A program made the position numbers and the translations under genes. 63,538 nucleotides of DNA, from the NCBI GenBank assembly GCA_021808055.1, contig JAKBCH010000006.1, forward strand, positions 1 to 63,538. The letters are read 5' to 3'. This document shows positions 36,727 through 47,282 of this stretch, piece by piece. The notes beneath the pieces are model-generated. The model made no database searches. It was not told the origin of the DNA and saw nothing but the letters and a program-made list of their open reading frames with translations. The DNA comes from Pseudomonadota bacterium (lineage in GTDB: Bacteria; Pseudomonadota; Alphaproteobacteria; Acetobacterales; Acetobacteraceae). Positions within the stretch are counted from its first letter, which is position 1; every line of letters begins with the position of its first letter.

Positions 36727-38235
36727 TTAAACCTCAGGTGCTGCCACATAACGCACCGCATCCTCAGCGGCGCGGAACAAGGCGCGGGCCTTCTGCACGC
36801 TCTCCATATATTCGGCTTCCGCGTCGGAATCAGCTACAACGCCAACGCCTGCCTGCACATACATTTTGCCGTCCTTCACCAAGGCGGTGCGCAGGCCGAT
36901 ACAGGTATCCATGGTGCCATTGGCGGCAAAATAGCCGATACACCCGGCATAAAGCCCGCGCCGCGAGGGCTCCAGCTCCTCGATGATCTGCATCGCCCGC
37001 ACTTTTGGCGCGCCGGAAAGCGTACCGGCTGGAAACCCGGCGATCAGCGCGTCCAGCGCCTCCAACCCTGGTTGCAGCTTGCCTTCCACGGTCGAGGAAA
37101 TATGCATCACGTGGGAAAACCGCTCGATGGCGAAGCTTTCCACCACCCGCACGGAGCCGGTTTGCGAAACCCGGCCGACATCGTTGCGGCCAAGATCAAG
37201 CAGCATCAGATGCTCGGCGCGCTCCTTCGGGTCCGCCAGCAATTCTTCCTCCAGCGCCACATCTTCCGCATGAGTGGCACCGCGTTTGCGCGTACCCGCC
37301 AGCGGGCGGATGGTCACGGTGCCGTCACGCAGCCGCACCAGAATTTCAGGCGAAGAGCCGACAGCCTGGAAGGTTCCGAAATCCAGGAAAAACAGGAAAG
37401 GTGCCGGGTTGATCCGGCGCAGGCTGCGATAAAGCGCGAAGGCGGGCAGCGAAAACGGTGCCTCAAAACGCTGGGACGGGACGATCTGAAACGCATCACC
37501 CGCGCGGATGTAATTCTTGGCGGTTTCCACGATGCCAAGAAACTCGTCTTTCTCAATGTTGGAGCTTTGCTCCAATGGCTCCAGCAACCGGCCCGTGAGC
37601 TTCGGCACCGCCGCCTCCAGCCCGAGGCTGAGCTTGTTCAGCGCCTCCTCAGCCCGCGCATAAGCCTGCGCCGCATCAACCCCGGTACGGGGGTAAACCG
37701 GGGCTGCCAGGGTCATCTCGTCGGTCACGCTGTCAAACACAATCAGCAGCCCAGGGCGGGTGAGAATGGCCTCGGGGATACCCAGCACATCCGGCTTCAA
37801 GGCCGGAATATCCTCCATCAGCCGCACCATGTCGTAACCCAGGTAACCATGCAGCCCGCCGATCACCGGCGGCAGCCCCTCTGGCACCTGCATCCGCGTC
37901 TCCGCGATCAGCCCGCGCAGATTTTTCAGCGGCGCGTCCAGAATCGGCGCGAAACCATCCGGTTTTTCCGCCGCGTCACGGTTTATGGAGGCAACACCCC
38001 GCTCGCATTTCCACACCAGGTCCGGCGCCATGCCGATGACGGAATATCGCCCACGCGCGGCCCCACCTTCCACGCTTTCCAGCAGGAAGGAATAAGGCTG
38101 GCCATGCGCCACCTTCAGAAAAGCGGCGACTGGCGTTAACAGATCCGCAATGCCGTGCCGCCAAACGAGCGCGCCGTGGCCCTGATCATACGCGGCACGG
38201 AAGCTCTCGAAACGGTCTGGCAAAACGGCATTCAT
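36727..38235 (-). CDS. trpE: Anthranilate synthase component I
   Basis: 502 residues. It converts chorismate to anthranilate. The chorismate-binding domain contains GDAFQIVPSQRFEAP, LFFLDFG, SSPEILVR, RPLAGTRKRG, LLDLGRNDVGRVS and GTLSGAPKVRAM. The N-terminal regulatory domain includes LLESVEGG, near the feedback-inhibition site for tryptophan. No leader peptide or attenuator fits in the 18-bp gap to ppiD, so transcription likely starts further upstream at or before ppiD. Confidence 0.97.
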   Translation of the reverse strand: MNAVLPDRFESFRAAYDQGHGALVWRHGIADLLTPVAAFLKVAHGQPYSFLLESVEGGAARGRYSVIGMAPDLVWKCERGVASINRDAAEKPDGFAPILDAPLKNLRGLIAETRMQVPEGLPPVIGGLHGYLGYDMVRLMEDIPALKPDVLGIPEAILTRPGLLIVFDSVTDEMTLAAPVYPRTGVDAAQAYARAEEALNKLSLGLEAAVPKLTGRLLEPLEQSSNIEKDEFLGIVETAKNYIRAGDAFQIVPSQRFEAPFSLPAFALYRSLRRINPAPFLFFLDFGTFQAVGSSPEILVRLRDGTVTIRPLAGTRKRGATHAEDVALEEELLADPKERAEHLMLLDLGRNDVGRVSQTGSVRVVESFAIERFSHVMHISSTVEGKLQPGLEALDALIAGFPAGTLSGAPKVRAMQIIEELEPSRRGLYAGCIGYFAANGTMDTCIGLRTALVKDGKMYVQAGVGVVADSDAEAEYMESVQKARALFRAAEDAVRYVAAPEV

Positions 38236-38253
38236 GATAACTCTACTTCGTCC

Positions 38254-40128
38254 TCACTGATAAATTTGCGCGAGCAGCTTCTGGTTCACGGTCACCTTAT
38301 CCTGCTCCTGCAACCCGGCCAGGAAACTCTCCCCCAGATCGTCCTGCAAGCTCTTATTCAGGCTTTGCTGTAGCGCCGCATAGGCCGCCGGGTCGTTCTG
38401 CGGCGTGGGAACCTGCACATTGGTGAGCACCGCCACGGTATAGCCAGCGCCGTTATCCAGCATGGTCGCCTCACCTTGTTTCAGCGAAAACAACACCGAC
38501 ACAAATTGCGGCGGCTGGTCCTGCGGTTGCGCGGCGCTGGTATAGGCCGGGCTTTGCGTCACGCTTAAGCCTGCTGCCGCCGCGGCCTGCGCCAAAGGCG
38601 TGCCGGTGTTCACCGCATGCATCAAATCCGCCGCGGCCACATTCGCCTCGCGTTGCTGCTGTGCCCCCTGCCATGCGCTCAGCACCTTCGCCTTGGCCTG
38701 CGCAAAGGGCTGCACCGCGGGCGGAATGACTTTCTGCACGGCCAGCGCGTAATAGCTGCCATCCGGTCCGGTTTGCAGTTGCGGCGCCGCCCCTTGCTGG
38801 GCGGCAAAGGCCGCTTTCAAAATTGCATTGCGCAGATCATCACCGCCTGGAATGGGCGCTGGAGTCCCCTCGGGCGTCAGACCCCCGGCATCCAGCGTAC
38901 CCTCAACCGCCACCAGGCCGAGATTGCCCGGCAACTGGTCCAGCGGCGTTTGCCCGGCCAGCGCATCCTGCAGCGCGTCAACATTCTTGGCGACCGCCTG
39001 CTGGGCCATCTGTAATTGCAGGCTTTGCGTTACCTGCGTGGCAAGCTGCGCTGGGTTTGGCCCGCTGGTGCCCACAGATGTAACCTTGAACAGATACATG
39101 CCGAGGTCTCCGGCCACCGGCCCCACCACCTGGCCCGTTTGCGCGGCAAACACCGCCTGCGCCAGCGCACCGGAGGGTATCTGGTTCTGCTGCACACTTG
39201 CCAGCGGCACCGGGGTGGCGTGGTATTTCTGGGCCAATGTCTGCATCTCTGCCCAGTTGGCCCCACGCTTCCAGGCGGCCTTAAGCTGGGAGGCATCGGC
39301 CAAATCCTGCACGGAAAGCACATCCGCGCTGCGCACTGGCACGCTGGGGCTGGCCGACTCGGCACGGGCCATGGCCGCCGCGATCTGCTCTGCCGGCACC
39401 TGCTCCTGCGGCGCCATCAAAGCCGGGGAGAGGATCACCACCTGCACATCACGGTATTCCGGCGCAGTGAATTCGCCCTGGTTATTCTGCCAAAAGCGTT
39501 GCAGCACGGCATCAGCCGGGGCGGGCGGCACCGGCTGGGTGCTCACCGGCACATTCACCAATGCGGCCGTGCGCTTAGCCCCCAGCAGGGCGAAAATCGG
39601 TGCCGCCATGGCATCCGGCACGGCGCCAGCGCTGATAATCGGCGTCATCAACTGGCGGCCGATCAGCTCGTCCTTGATCTGACCGATGAAGTCATCCTGC
39701 GAGATGCCGCTTTGCTGCAACACCTGGGCAAATTTCGCTTTATCGAAGCTGCCATTGGTCTGGAACGCCGGAATGGTATCCAGCACCGCACGCACAGCCG
39801 AATCTGGCACGCCAATGCCATATTGCGCGGCGGCATGGCGCAGAATCGCCCGCCTCAGCGCATCGGAGAGCGCCTGCATGGCCATTTGCTGACGCGCGGT
39901 TGCGTCTGGCTGCTGGCCCTGCTGTTGCGCCGCGCTCAACGCCCGTTGATAATCCGCCTGCACCTCGCTCGCATCCACAGGCTGGCCGGAAACCGTGGCC
40001 ACCGCCGTGGAGCTGCCTGTTAAGGTGAACACATTGGAGATGCCCCACAAGACAAACACCACCACGAGCAGCGCGAAAAACCCGCGCGCCACCCAACCCT
40101 CCATGAAATTCCGGACCCCGACCAGCAT
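38254..40128 (-). CDS. ppiD: Membrane-anchored periplasmic folding factor PpiD-like
   Basis: 624 residues. A single N-terminal transmembrane anchor (about 15-36, GFFALLVVVFVLWGISNVF) is followed by a SurA_N-like domain and a degenerate parvulin region, and the C-terminus is Gln-rich. PpiD is attached to the SecYEG exit and helps early folding. The signature DKAKFAQVLQQSGIS fits PpiD/SurA N-domains. The isomerase core is poorly conserved, so true prolyl isomerase activity is doubtful. It is the first gene of the ppiD-trp-moa run, divergent from tpiA, a common alphaproteobacterial arrangement. Confidence 0.88.
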   Translation of the reverse strand: MLVGVRNFMEGWVARGFFALLVVVFVLWGISNVFTLTGSSTAVATVSGQPVDASEVQADYQRALSAAQQQGQQPDATARQQMAMQALSDALRRAILRHAAAQYGIGVPDSAVRAVLDTIPAFQTNGSFDKAKFAQVLQQSGISQDDFIGQIKDELIGRQLMTPIISAGAVPDAMAAPIFALLGAKRTAALVNVPVSTQPVPPAPADAVLQRFWQNNQGEFTAPEYRDVQVVILSPALMAPQEQVPAEQIAAAMARAESASPSVPVRSADVLSVQDLADASQLKAAWKRGANWAEMQTLAQKYHATPVPLASVQQNQIPSGALAQAVFAAQTGQVVGPVAGDLGMYLFKVTSVGTSGPNPAQLATQVTQSLQLQMAQQAVAKNVDALQDALAGQTPLDQLPGNLGLVAVEGTLDAGGLTPEGTPAPIPGGDDLRNAILKAAFAAQQGAAPQLQTGPDGSYYALAVQKVIPPAVQPFAQAKAKVLSAWQGAQQQREANVAAADLMHAVNTGTPLAQAAAAAGLSVTQSPAYTSAAQPQDQPPQFVSVLFSLKQGEATMLDNGAGYTVAVLTNVQVPTPQNDPAAYAALQQSLNKSLQDDLGESFLAGLQEQDKVTVNQKLLAQIYQ

Positions 40129-40224
40129 CGCTCTCTTTACCCAAAACCGCCGCCTCTATAGCTAGGCGGCAAGGACTGGGCAATTCATGGCCGGAAAACC
40201 GGTTTGCAGTCGGAGGAAACAGAG

Positions 40225-40956
40225 ATGCGGCAGCTCATAGCGGGCAACTGGAAAATGTTCGGCAAGCTGGCGGATATCGCCGGTTTCGCCGCCGCGGTTA
40301 AAACCGCCCCCGCTGGGGTGGAGCTGCTGATCTGCCCGCCCTTCACGCTGCTGGAACGTTTTGCCGCCGCGCTGGCGGGGAGCTCCGTTGCCATTGGCGG
40401 GCAGGATTGCCACGCCACCGCGCAGGGGCCGCATACCGGCGATATTTCCGCCGCGATGCTGGCCGAAGCTGGGGCAAGCCATGTGATTCTCGGCCATTCG
40501 GAACGCCGCGCCGACCATGGCGAAAGCAATGCCATCGTCCGCGCCAAGGCTGAGGCCGCCATCGCCTCCGGGCTTATCCCTATTATCTGCGTGGGCGAAA
40601 CCGAGGTCCAGCGCGAGGCGGGCGAGGCTGAGCATGTGGTGCGCAGCCAGCTCCTGCATTCCCTGCCGCCGGGGTTTGCCGGGGTGGTGGCGTATGAGCC
40701 GGTCTGGGCCATCGGCACTGGCCGCACCCCCACGGCGGAGGACGTAACCGCCATGCACGCAGCCATTCGCGCCGGGCTTGGGGCACAATTCGGCGCAGCA
40801 GGCAGCGCAGTGCGGGTTCTCTACGGCGGCTCGGTAAAACCCGGCAACGCCGCCACCCTGCTGGCCCTGCCGGAGGTGAACGGCGCGCTGGTGGGGGGTG
40901 CCAGCCTGCAGGCGGAAGATTTTCTCGCCATCGCCCATGCCGCATTGCGCGGTTGA
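40225..40956 (+). CDS. tpiA: Triosephosphate isomerase
   Basis: 243 residues. A TIM barrel of glycolysis/gluconeogenesis. Motifs: AGNWKMFG with the substrate Lys, [12 protein letters not shown] with the catalytic His, [14 protein letters not shown] with the catalytic Glu and loop 6, and [11 protein letters not shown] for phosphate binding. ATG 40225 has GGAGG about ten bases before it and starts directly at the usual [11 protein letters not shown]; the TTG at 40204 is rejected. secG follows 54 bp later. Confidence 0.97.
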   Translation: MRQLIAGNWKMFGKLADIAGFAAAVKTAPAGVELLICPPFTLLERFAAALAGSSVAIGGQDCHATAQGPHTGDISAAMLAEAGASHVILGHSERRADHGESNAIVRAKAEAAIASGLIPIICVGETEVQREAGEAEHVVRSQLLHSLPPGFAGVVAYEPVWAIGTGRTPTAEDVTAMHAAIRAGLGAQFGAAGSAVRVLYGGSVKPGNAATLLALPEVNGALVGGASLQAEDFLAIAHAALRG

Positions 40957-41010
40957 ACTTCAAACGATCCGGCTCTAGAAGCGCGCCTGACTGTTTAAGC
41001 GGGTTTATCG

Positions 41011-43088
<2,078 letters not shown>

Positions 43089-43096
43089 GTATCCAG

Positions 43097-43122
43097 GCCA
43101 TGTCTCGAGCATGGCTTTTTTT
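43097..43122 (+). terminator. Rho-independent terminator after pyrG
   Basis: gccatg 43097-43102 and catggc 43110-43115 form a perfect stem with a 7-nt loop, followed by seven T residues (43116-43122). It begins 8 bp after the pyrG stop and isolates the next gene. Confidence 0.88.
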
Positions 43123-43173
43123 GCTTCTTTCTGGCAACCTTCGCTTTGTCTTATATGAGGCAAGAGAGGCGGT

Positions 43174-44044
43174 ATGTGGAGCTTTGCAAAACTTTTTGGC
43201 CGCCGGCCTCTCAACCAACAACCGGCCGTCATCATTGTTCTCGGTGCCCGCAGCGGCACTTCGGCACTGGCTGGTGCCCTTGGGTTACTTGGATGCACAC
43301 TCCCGCAGAATCTTATGGCCGCCAGCCAATGCAATGCAAAGGGCCATTTCGAACCACAAGATTTGGCGGATTTGCATGACGTTATTCTGGCCTCCGTTGG
43401 CAGTTCATGGAACGATTGGCACGAATTCCCGCAAAGCTGGTTCAAATCTGCCGACGCCACGCAGGCACGCAGTAGGCTGACTGACGCTTACCTCGCGAAT
43501 TATGGGCAAACACCGCTCTCTGTCTTGAAAGAACCACGTATTTGCCGCTTGCTGCCGCTATGGCTGGAGGTTTTTGAAAGCCTCAATTTGCGCCCGGCCT
43601 TCTGCTTTATCGACCGCAGCCCTGTGGAGGTCGCCATGTCGCTGAAATTGCGGGATGGGTCATCCATGGAGCAGGGGCTGCGCTATTATATCCGCAATCA
43701 TCTGGATGCCGAACGAGACAGCCGCGGCCATGACCGCGTGGTGATTTCATACGACGAATTATTGACCGATTGGCAGTCCGCAACGGGGAAAATTGCTAAA
43801 TCCCTGAAAGTTCCTCTCTCGTTCTCCCTTCAACATCACGCAAGTTGATACGTTTCTTGAACGGGATATGCGGCATCTTTCCCTTGCACCTGAGAACTGC
43901 CCGGAAAGTGCGCTCAAATACATCGCCCTTCAGATTAATGAGGCATACACCAAATTAGCAGATGGCACTGACGATCGCGAACTTCAACGCCATCTCGACC
44001 AACTTCGCCTCGCATTCCAGAAAGAAGAAACGGAGCTTACCTAA
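43174..44044 (+). pseudogene. Sulfotransferase-like P-loop protein, frameshifted
   Basis: The first frame (43174-43848) encodes a sulfotransferase-like fold: the PAPS phosphosulfate loop GARSGTSALAGALG (about 24-37), GHFEPQDL, LKEPRICRL, and a 3'-phosphate-type segment IDRSPVEVAMSL. It stops early at 43848. From about 43811 the +1 frame stays open to a stop at 44042-44044 and encodes a natural helical C-terminus (ITQVDTFLERDMRHL onward, ending QKEETELT). So one extra base in about 43811-43828 probably splits a single gene of about 290 codons. Base composition is visibly lower in GC than neighbours, suggesting acquisition. Substrate unknown. Confidence 0.75.
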
Positions 44045-44127
44045 GCCTCAACCAAGTGAAATCACCACGCCGCATCACTCCGCCAACCGGACATTGCTTC
44101 ACTCAAGACCCACTGGCCGCCGCCTTG

Positions 44128-44156
44128 TTGCCGTGCAAGCGGGGTGTGACTAAATA
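44128..44156 (+). promoter_or_regulatory. Possible promoter giving a leaderless lipoprotein mRNA
   Basis: TTGCCG 44128-44133, a 17-bp spacer, then TAAATA 44151-44156. The ATG at 44163 lies seven bases past the -10 box, where transcription would be expected to start, and no ribosome binding site is visible. Weak evidence; read by eye. Confidence 0.4.
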
Positions 44157-44162
44157 TGATTC

Positions 44163-44582
44163 ATGCGCCAAGCCCTTTTCCTGCTCTCCGCCCTTGCTCT
44201 GGCCTCCTGCGCGCCGCCGGGCCAGCAGAGCATTTCCCCCACCCCCGCCGGGCCGGATACGCAGAGCCTTTCGGCCGCCGAGGCGTTCCAGAACCGGCTC
44301 CCACTGGTTTCCATTCTGCCGGACACGCAGGATTTCCAGGGCCCGTTGAAGGCTGCCGTTGCCCAGGCCCTGGCGATCAAGTCGGATGCCTCTTTCCAGG
44401 TGATGGCCGAAACCCCGGCCACCGGAGCCCCAGATAACGACGCCAAAACCCTTGCCACACTCACCCCGCAGGCCACGGCGATCGCCAACGCCATCATTGC
44501 CGATGGCGTACCTGCCGCGCGGGTTTCCACCGGTGCCAAAACCGCTGGGCTGGATCAGGTGCTGCTCGTTTACGTCAAATGA
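44163..44582 (+). CDS. Small hypothetical lipoprotein
   Basis: 139 residues. A signal sequence with lipobox LASC (Cys16) is followed by a Pro/Thr/Ser-rich linker to about residue 40 and then an alpha-helical, alanine-rich region ending in LDQVLLVYVK. No known domain recognised. The small C-terminal half (VMAETPATG, AIIADGVPAARVSTGAKT) vaguely resembles OmpA/SPOR-like periplasmic folds, especially the GVPAARV stretch of OmpA-type domains, but key residues are missing. The stop overlaps pyrD by 4 bp, implying co-expression. Confidence 0.75.
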   Translation: MRQALFLLSALALASCAPPGQQSISPTPAGPDTQSLSAAEAFQNRLPLVSILPDTQDFQGPLKAAVAQALAIKSDASFQVMAETPATGAPDNDAKTLATLTPQATAIANAIIADGVPAARVSTGAKTAGLDQVLLVYVK

Positions 44583-45610
44583 TCTTCGCACCGCCTTTCC
44601 TGATGCCAGCCCTCCGGCGGCTGGACCCGGAACGTGCCCATAACCTCTCCCTGAAGGCGCTTCGCCTAGGGGTGGTGGGGCGCGATACCACGCCAGATGA
44701 CCCCATTCTGGCTACGGCGGCCTTTGGCCGGGTGCTGCCCAACCCCGTCGGCCTTGCCGCCGGGTTCGACAAAAACGCCTATGCCGTAACGGCCCTGGGG
44801 CGGTTGGGCTTCGGCTTCGTGGAAGCGGGCACCGTCACCCCCCGCCCGCAAGCAGGCAACCCGTTGCCAAGACTGTTCCGCCTCACCGAGGACCGCGCGG
44901 TGATCAACCGCATGGGTTTCAACAATGCGGGGCTAGACGCTTACCTCGCCAATCTGCAACAGGCAGATCGCAAGCATTTGGTTCTGGGTGCCAATGTCGG
45001 CATCAACAAGGAGGGTGCCGACCCTGAGCGCGATTACCCGGCTCTGGTGCAGGCGGTGGCGCCGTTCGCGGACTACATCACCATCAACATCTCCTCCCCC
45101 AACACGCCGGGCCTGCGGGATTTGCAATCCGAAGAACGCCTGGCCGCGATTCTCTCCGGCATTTCCAGCCCAAAGCCGGTTTATGTGAAAATCGCACCGG
45201 ACTTGTCAGAGGATGGGTTGGAAGCGGTGATCTCTGTCGCCGTCCAGCACAACGTCACTGGGCTTATCATTTCCAACACCACCATTGCCCGGCCAGACAC
45301 GTTGAAAAGCTCGCTGAAGCGGGAGACTGGCGGGCTCTCCGGCGCGCCTTTGTTTGCCCCTTCCACCGCCATGCTGGCGCGGGCTTATCAGCTCGCGGGC
45401 AAACGCCTGGCCTTCATCGGCGCGGGCGGGGTGTTCTCAGCGGAGGATGCGCTGGCGAAAATCCTGGCCGGGGCGTCTCTGGTGCAGATTTATTCCGGCT
45501 TTGCCTATCAAGGCCCCGCCATGCTGCCGAAGCTGAAGACCGGGCTGGCCACGCTGTTGAAAAACCGCGGCTTTGCTTCTGTCTCAGAAGCGGTGGGTGC
45601 CGGGCTATGA
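44579..45610 (+). CDS. pyrD: Dihydroorotate dehydrogenase (quinone), class 2
   Basis: 343 residues. An amphipathic N-terminal membrane-contact helix precedes the barrel, as in quinone-linked class 2 enzymes. FMN and substrate motifs: GLAAGFDKNA, GFGFVEAGTVTPRPQ, NRMGFNNAG, the catalytic Ser region INISSPNTPGLRDLQ, and the phosphate site IGAGGVFSAEDA. It oxidises dihydroorotate using ubiquinone. Pyrimidine synthesis links it to pyrG nearby. The start overlaps the lipoprotein gene and the stop overlaps the HAD gene. Confidence 0.97.
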   Translation: MIFAPPFLMPALRRLDPERAHNLSLKALRLGVVGRDTTPDDPILATAAFGRVLPNPVGLAAGFDKNAYAVTALGRLGFGFVEAGTVTPRPQAGNPLPRLFRLTEDRAVINRMGFNNAGLDAYLANLQQADRKHLVLGANVGINKEGADPERDYPALVQAVAPFADYITINISSPNTPGLRDLQSEERLAAILSGISSPKPVYVKIAPDLSEDGLEAVISVAVQHNVTGLIISNTTIARPDTLKSSLKRETGGLSGAPLFAPSTAMLARAYQLAGKRLAFIGAGGVFSAEDALAKILAGASLVQIYSGFAYQGPAMLPKLKTGLATLLKNRGFASVSEAVGAGL

Positions 45611-46434
45611 GCGGCTTCGGCGCACTGGCGGAAAAGTATGACGGCTTCATCGTCGATCTCTGGGGCGTGGTGCATGACGGCCACAGCCCTTTTCCCGGCG
45701 TGCTGGAGTGCCTGGCGCGCCTCAAGGCCGCGGGCAAGCGGGTGGTGTTTCTCTCCAACGCCCCGCGCCGCCCTTCCGGCATTATCCAATTCCTTGCCAG
45801 CATGGGCGTCACGCCAGATCTCTATGACGGCGTGATGTCCAGCGGCGAGGCGGTTTACCTTGGCCTGCGCGACAGAACCGAAGCATTCGCCACACTCGGC
45901 CGGCGGCTCTACCATCTTGGGCCGCCGCGCGACCGAGATGTGTTCGGCAGCCTGGATTACGAGCAGGCCGCCGACCCCGCAGAGGCGGATTTCGTGTTGA
46001 ACACCGGTCCGGATGATGATCTAGGCCCGCACGACCCGGCACTGTATCACCCGGTGCTGGAAGCCTGCCTGAAGGCCCGGTTGCCAATGGTGTGCGCCAA
46101 CCCGGATTTGGAAGTGTTGAAGGGCGGCGAGCGCATTATCTGCGCCGGGTATCTCGCCCAGCTTTATGCGGGGGATGGCGGACGCGTTATCCAGCGCGGC
46201 AAGCCGGATGCGGCGATCTACACCCCCACCCTCGCCCTGCTCGGCACCAGCCCGGCCCGAACTCTAGCGGTGGGGGATTCGTTGCGCACTGATATCGCCG
46301 GAGCCAAGGCCGCGAACATCGATAGTTGCTGGGTGCTCTCTGGCATTCACGCTTTGCACCCAGAACAAGCCCCGGCGGAAGCCGCTGCATCCGGGCTGAA
46401 TCCCATTGCCATCATGCCCGGCTTTGCCTGGTAG
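45607..46434 (+). CDS. HAD-superfamily class IIA hydrolase (TIGR01459-like)
   Basis: 275 residues. The HAD nucleophile motif is FIVDLWGVVHDGHSP (about 13-27; first Asp plus a Trp-containing variant typical of the TIGR01459 group). Motif II is VVFLSNAPRRP and motif IV is LAVGDSLRTDIAGAKAANI. A class IIA cap lies between them. Such proteins are predicted sugar- or nucleotide-phosphate phosphatases; in alphaproteobacteria they are often found near riboflavin or pyrimidine genes. It overlaps pyrD by 4 bp. Substrate unproven. Confidence 0.9.
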   Translation: MSGFGALAEKYDGFIVDLWGVVHDGHSPFPGVLECLARLKAAGKRVVFLSNAPRRPSGIIQFLASMGVTPDLYDGVMSSGEAVYLGLRDRTEAFATLGRRLYHLGPPRDRDVFGSLDYEQAADPAEADFVLNTGPDDDLGPHDPALYHPVLEACLKARLPMVCANPDLEVLKGGERIICAGYLAQLYAGDGGRVIQRGKPDAAIYTPTLALLGTSPARTLAVGDSLRTDIAGAKAANIDSCWVLSGIHALHPEQAPAEAAASGLNPIAIMPGFAW

Positions 46435-46458
46435 GCCGCTGAACAAGGAGACAGGACC

Positions 46459-47208
46459 ATGAAAACGATTCTGATCACTGGTGCCACCGCCGGGTTTGGC
46501 GCGGCTTTCGCCCGGCGCTTTGTTCAGGATGGCCACCGCGTCATTGCCACCGGGCGGCGGCAGGAGAGGCTGGAGGCGCTGAAAGCCGAGCTTGGCGCGC
46601 ATTTGCACATCGCCCCGCTGGACGTGACGGACAAAGATGCCATCGCCAATTTCATCCCCTCCCTGCCTGAATCCTGGCAGCAGATCGACGTGCTGGTGAA
46701 CAATGCCGGTCTGGCGTTCGGGCTTGGCCCCGCCTGGGAGTCTGATTTGGAGGACTGGGACAAAGTGGTCGCCACCAACATCACCGGCCTCATCCACATG
46801 ACCCGCGCCGTGTTGCCGCAAATGGTGGCGCGCGACGATGGGATCATCCTTAATCTCGGCTCCACCGCCGGGGAATACCCCTATCCTGACGGGCATATCT
46901 ATGGTGCCAGCAAGGCATTCGTGCAGCAATTCTCGCTTAATCTACGCGCCGATCTGGTTGGCAAAAATATCCGCGTTACCGATATGGAGCCTGGCCTTGT
47001 CAGCGGCACGGAGTTCAGCACGTTGCGCTTTAAGGGGGATGCGGACAGGGCCGCTTCGCTCTACCAGGGCGTGCAACCCCTCACAGCGGAGGACATCGCC
47101 AACACCGCCGCCTGGCTCATCTCCCTACCCAGACATATGAACGTTAACCGGATTGAGATGATGCCCACCTGCCAGGCCAGCGGTCCGCTCGTAACCAAGC
47201 GCGACTGA
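46459..47208 (+). CDS. ydfG: SDR-family 3-hydroxy acid / malonic semialdehyde dehydrogenase, YdfG-like
   Basis: 249 residues. Classical SDR: TGATAGFGAAFARRF (7-21) for NADP, NNAGLAFGLGPAWE, catalytic Ser in LNLGSTAGEYPYPDG, and YGASKAFVQQFSLNLRADL with Tyr and Lys. The tail NRIEMMPTCQASGPL matches YdfG, which acts on 3-hydroxy acids, L-allo-threonine and serine and reduces malonic semialdehyde. AAGGAGA precedes the ATG by about six bases. It follows the pyrD-HAD pair by 24 bp, so it may be co-transcribed. Confidence 0.92.
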   Translation: MKTILITGATAGFGAAFARRFVQDGHRVIATGRRQERLEALKAELGAHLHIAPLDVTDKDAIANFIPSLPESWQQIDVLVNNAGLAFGLGPAWESDLEDWDKVVATNITGLIHMTRAVLPQMVARDDGIILNLGSTAGEYPYPDGHIYGASKAFVQQFSLNLRADLVGKNIRVTDMEPGLVSGTEFSTLRFKGDADRAASLYQGVQPLTAEDIANTAAWLISLPRHMNVNRIEMMPTCQASGPLVTKRD

Positions 47209-47282
47209 ACGCGACAACTGGAACACCTATAGACAATTTAAGATTACGTTAATAGTCTCACCGCAACCTACGGTGGACAATT

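Noticed and set aside
36187..38139. 650-residue open frame antisense to trpG and trpE
   Set aside because: Shadow of two certain genes; composition (His, Arg, Gln-rich) and lack of any motif argue against coding.
38236..38253. trp leader peptide or attenuator
   Set aside because: Only 18 bp separate ppiD and trpE, with no room for a leader ORF or alternative hairpins.
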